Shown here one piece after another: positions 62,801-64,000 of a stretch of DNA of 64,000 bases. The stretch's first letter is position 1; the number at the start of each line of letters is the position of its first letter. This stretch comes from Ancylostoma caninum. Taxonomy: Eukaryota > Nematoda > Chromadorea > Rhabditida > Ancylostomatidae. A model generated the notes under the pieces. The model did not search any database, was not told the DNA's origin, and saw nothing but the letters and a program-made list of their open reading frames with translations. The stretch lies in the NCBI GenBank assembly GCA_037903475.1, contig JBAJFG010000621.1:558001-622000 (forward strand), in the 5' to 3' direction. The position numbers were made by a program, and so were the translations under genes.

Positions 62801-63723
62801 GTCAGAATTGAACGAAACAAATAATGGCTCATAAATAACTGTAAAAGGACTCCCTCGTCTACCGATCCGGTGACTCTAATCTCAAGCTGTGCTGGAACGC
62901 AACCGTCAATTGATCTCGCCGATCGTCTTCAAGTAAAGAATTTTCGGGTAACTCCACCCTCCCACCACACAAGCAATAGACACAAAAATCGGAGCTTGCC
63001 AGATTACACGAAGTCATTGCTGATGGCCTACGTGGCGTTTCGCTTGCGTCAAGGACCTGCGTCAGAATTGAACGAAACAAATAATGGCTCATAAATAACT
63101 GTAAAAGGACTCCCTCGTCTACCGATCCGGTGACTCTAATCTCAAGCTGTGCTGGAACGCAACCGTCAATTGATCTCGCCGATCGTCTTCAAGTAAAGAA
63201 TTTTCGGGTAACTCCACCCTCCCACCACACAAGCAATAGACACAAAAATCGGAGCTTGCCAGATTACACGAAGTCATTGCTGATGGCCTACGTGGCGTTT
63301 CGCTTGCGTCAAGGACCTGCGTCAGAATTGAACGAAACAAATAATGGCTCATAAATAACTGTAAAAGGACTCCCTCGTCTACCGATCCGGTGACTCTAAT
63401 CTCAAGCTGTGCTGGAACGCAACCGTCAATTGATCTCGCCGATCGTCTTCAAGTAAAGAATTTTCGAGTAACTGCACCCTCCCACCACACAAGCAATAGA
63501 CACAAAAATCGGAGCTTGCCAGATTACACGAAGTCATTGCTGATGGCCTACGAGGCGTTTCGCTTGCGTCACGGACCTGCGTCAGAATTGAACGAAACAA
63601 ACAATGGCTCATAAATAACTGTAAAAGGACTCCCTCGTCTACCGATCCGGTGACTCTAATCTCAAGCTGTGCTGGAACGCAACCGTCAATTGATCTCGCC
63701 GATCGTCTTCAAGTAAAGAATTT
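59856..63723. repeat. Satellite E, 260-base unit, about 15 copies
   Basis: Almost identical units containing GGAGCTTGCCAGATTACACG, AAGGACCTGCGTCAGAATTG and CTCCCTCGTCTACCGATCCG. Three copies carry a 5-base insertion (GATCGTATCGTC for GATCGTC), making 265. A base change in TACGAGGCG/TACGTGGCG divides the copies into two types. The last copies before the right edge carry extra changes. 260 is not a multiple of three, so the repeated 74- and 77-codon frames are not genes. Confidence 0.96.
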
Positions 63724-64000
63724 TTGTACCATCACCCTTTTTATTATTTCTGATTTTCTTACTAGCCTTCACAATCAGCCGCTGGTGAACGTTCTAGTAT
63801 CTGCACTAAAAAACCAAGCCTAGTCATTTCACATTCTTCAGACCGATACCGTAGCTCATGAAATCCAAATGCGACACCCTCACATCTCTCCCTTATCCTG
63901 CTGTTACAATTTGCAGCAAAGAATATTGGTCATAGGTCATTTTGTATCTTAACACCGCTTTTGCACGGTTACGGCACGTTTCCCGTAACCTACGGTAAAA

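Noticed and set aside
59827..63614. Repeated 74- and 77-codon frames on opposite strands
   Set aside because: Same reason: they follow the 260-base satellite unit, with no start context, splice sites or domain.

Overview
This is eukaryotic nuclear DNA, most likely from a nematode; a strongylid (hookworm-type) worm is my best guess. The genes are split into short exons with many 50-100 base introns, GTAAGT/GTGAG donors and TTTCAG acceptors. Two genes can be recognised from protein motifs after splicing by eye, and a dense mix of small inverted-repeat transposons fills introns and intergenic DNA. No bacterial features, tRNA, rRNA or CRISPR were seen.

Layout. 1-2339: upstream DNA with a 205-base hAT-type MITE. 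2340-11500 (+): a complete 16-exon triokinase/dihydroxyacetone kinase gene (TKFC type, 623 aa), its introns loaded with MITEs and one 1.9 kb Mutator-like element. 12010-14337 (-): a complete 11-exon kaptin (KPTN) gene of 388 aa, convergent with TKFC. 14337-15152 (-): a 4-exon gene for an unrecognised 135 aa protein whose stop codon overlaps the kaptin start (TGATG). 17787-32861 (-): a very long gene, 5' end not found, assembled from 31 exons with consistent phases (about 1,940 codons). It encodes an unrecognised protein with a run of about 39-residue symmetric exons, a 670-codon exon rich in basic clusters, and a Cys/His-rich C terminus. A Penelope-like reverse transcriptase fragment sits in one of its introns.

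32.9-64 kb is gene-poor and repeat-rich. It holds palindromic MITEs, foldback elements, a TIR element at 34677-37147 with a hAT element nested in it, a 1.05 kb element with a perfect 8-base target duplication, and a 7.6 kb hAT-like element (41579-49146) enclosing three different minisatellite arrays. Two long satellite arrays follow: a 284-base unit (53.2-58.5 kb) and a very homogeneous 260-base unit (59.86-63.72 kb).

Functionally, TKFC belongs to triose/dihydroxyacetone metabolism, and kaptin is a subunit of the KICSTOR complex that ties GATOR1 to lysosomal nutrient sensing by mTORC1. Nothing in the sequence links them beyond adjacency. Exon models were read by eye from splice signals, reading-frame continuity and remembered family motifs; no database search was run.
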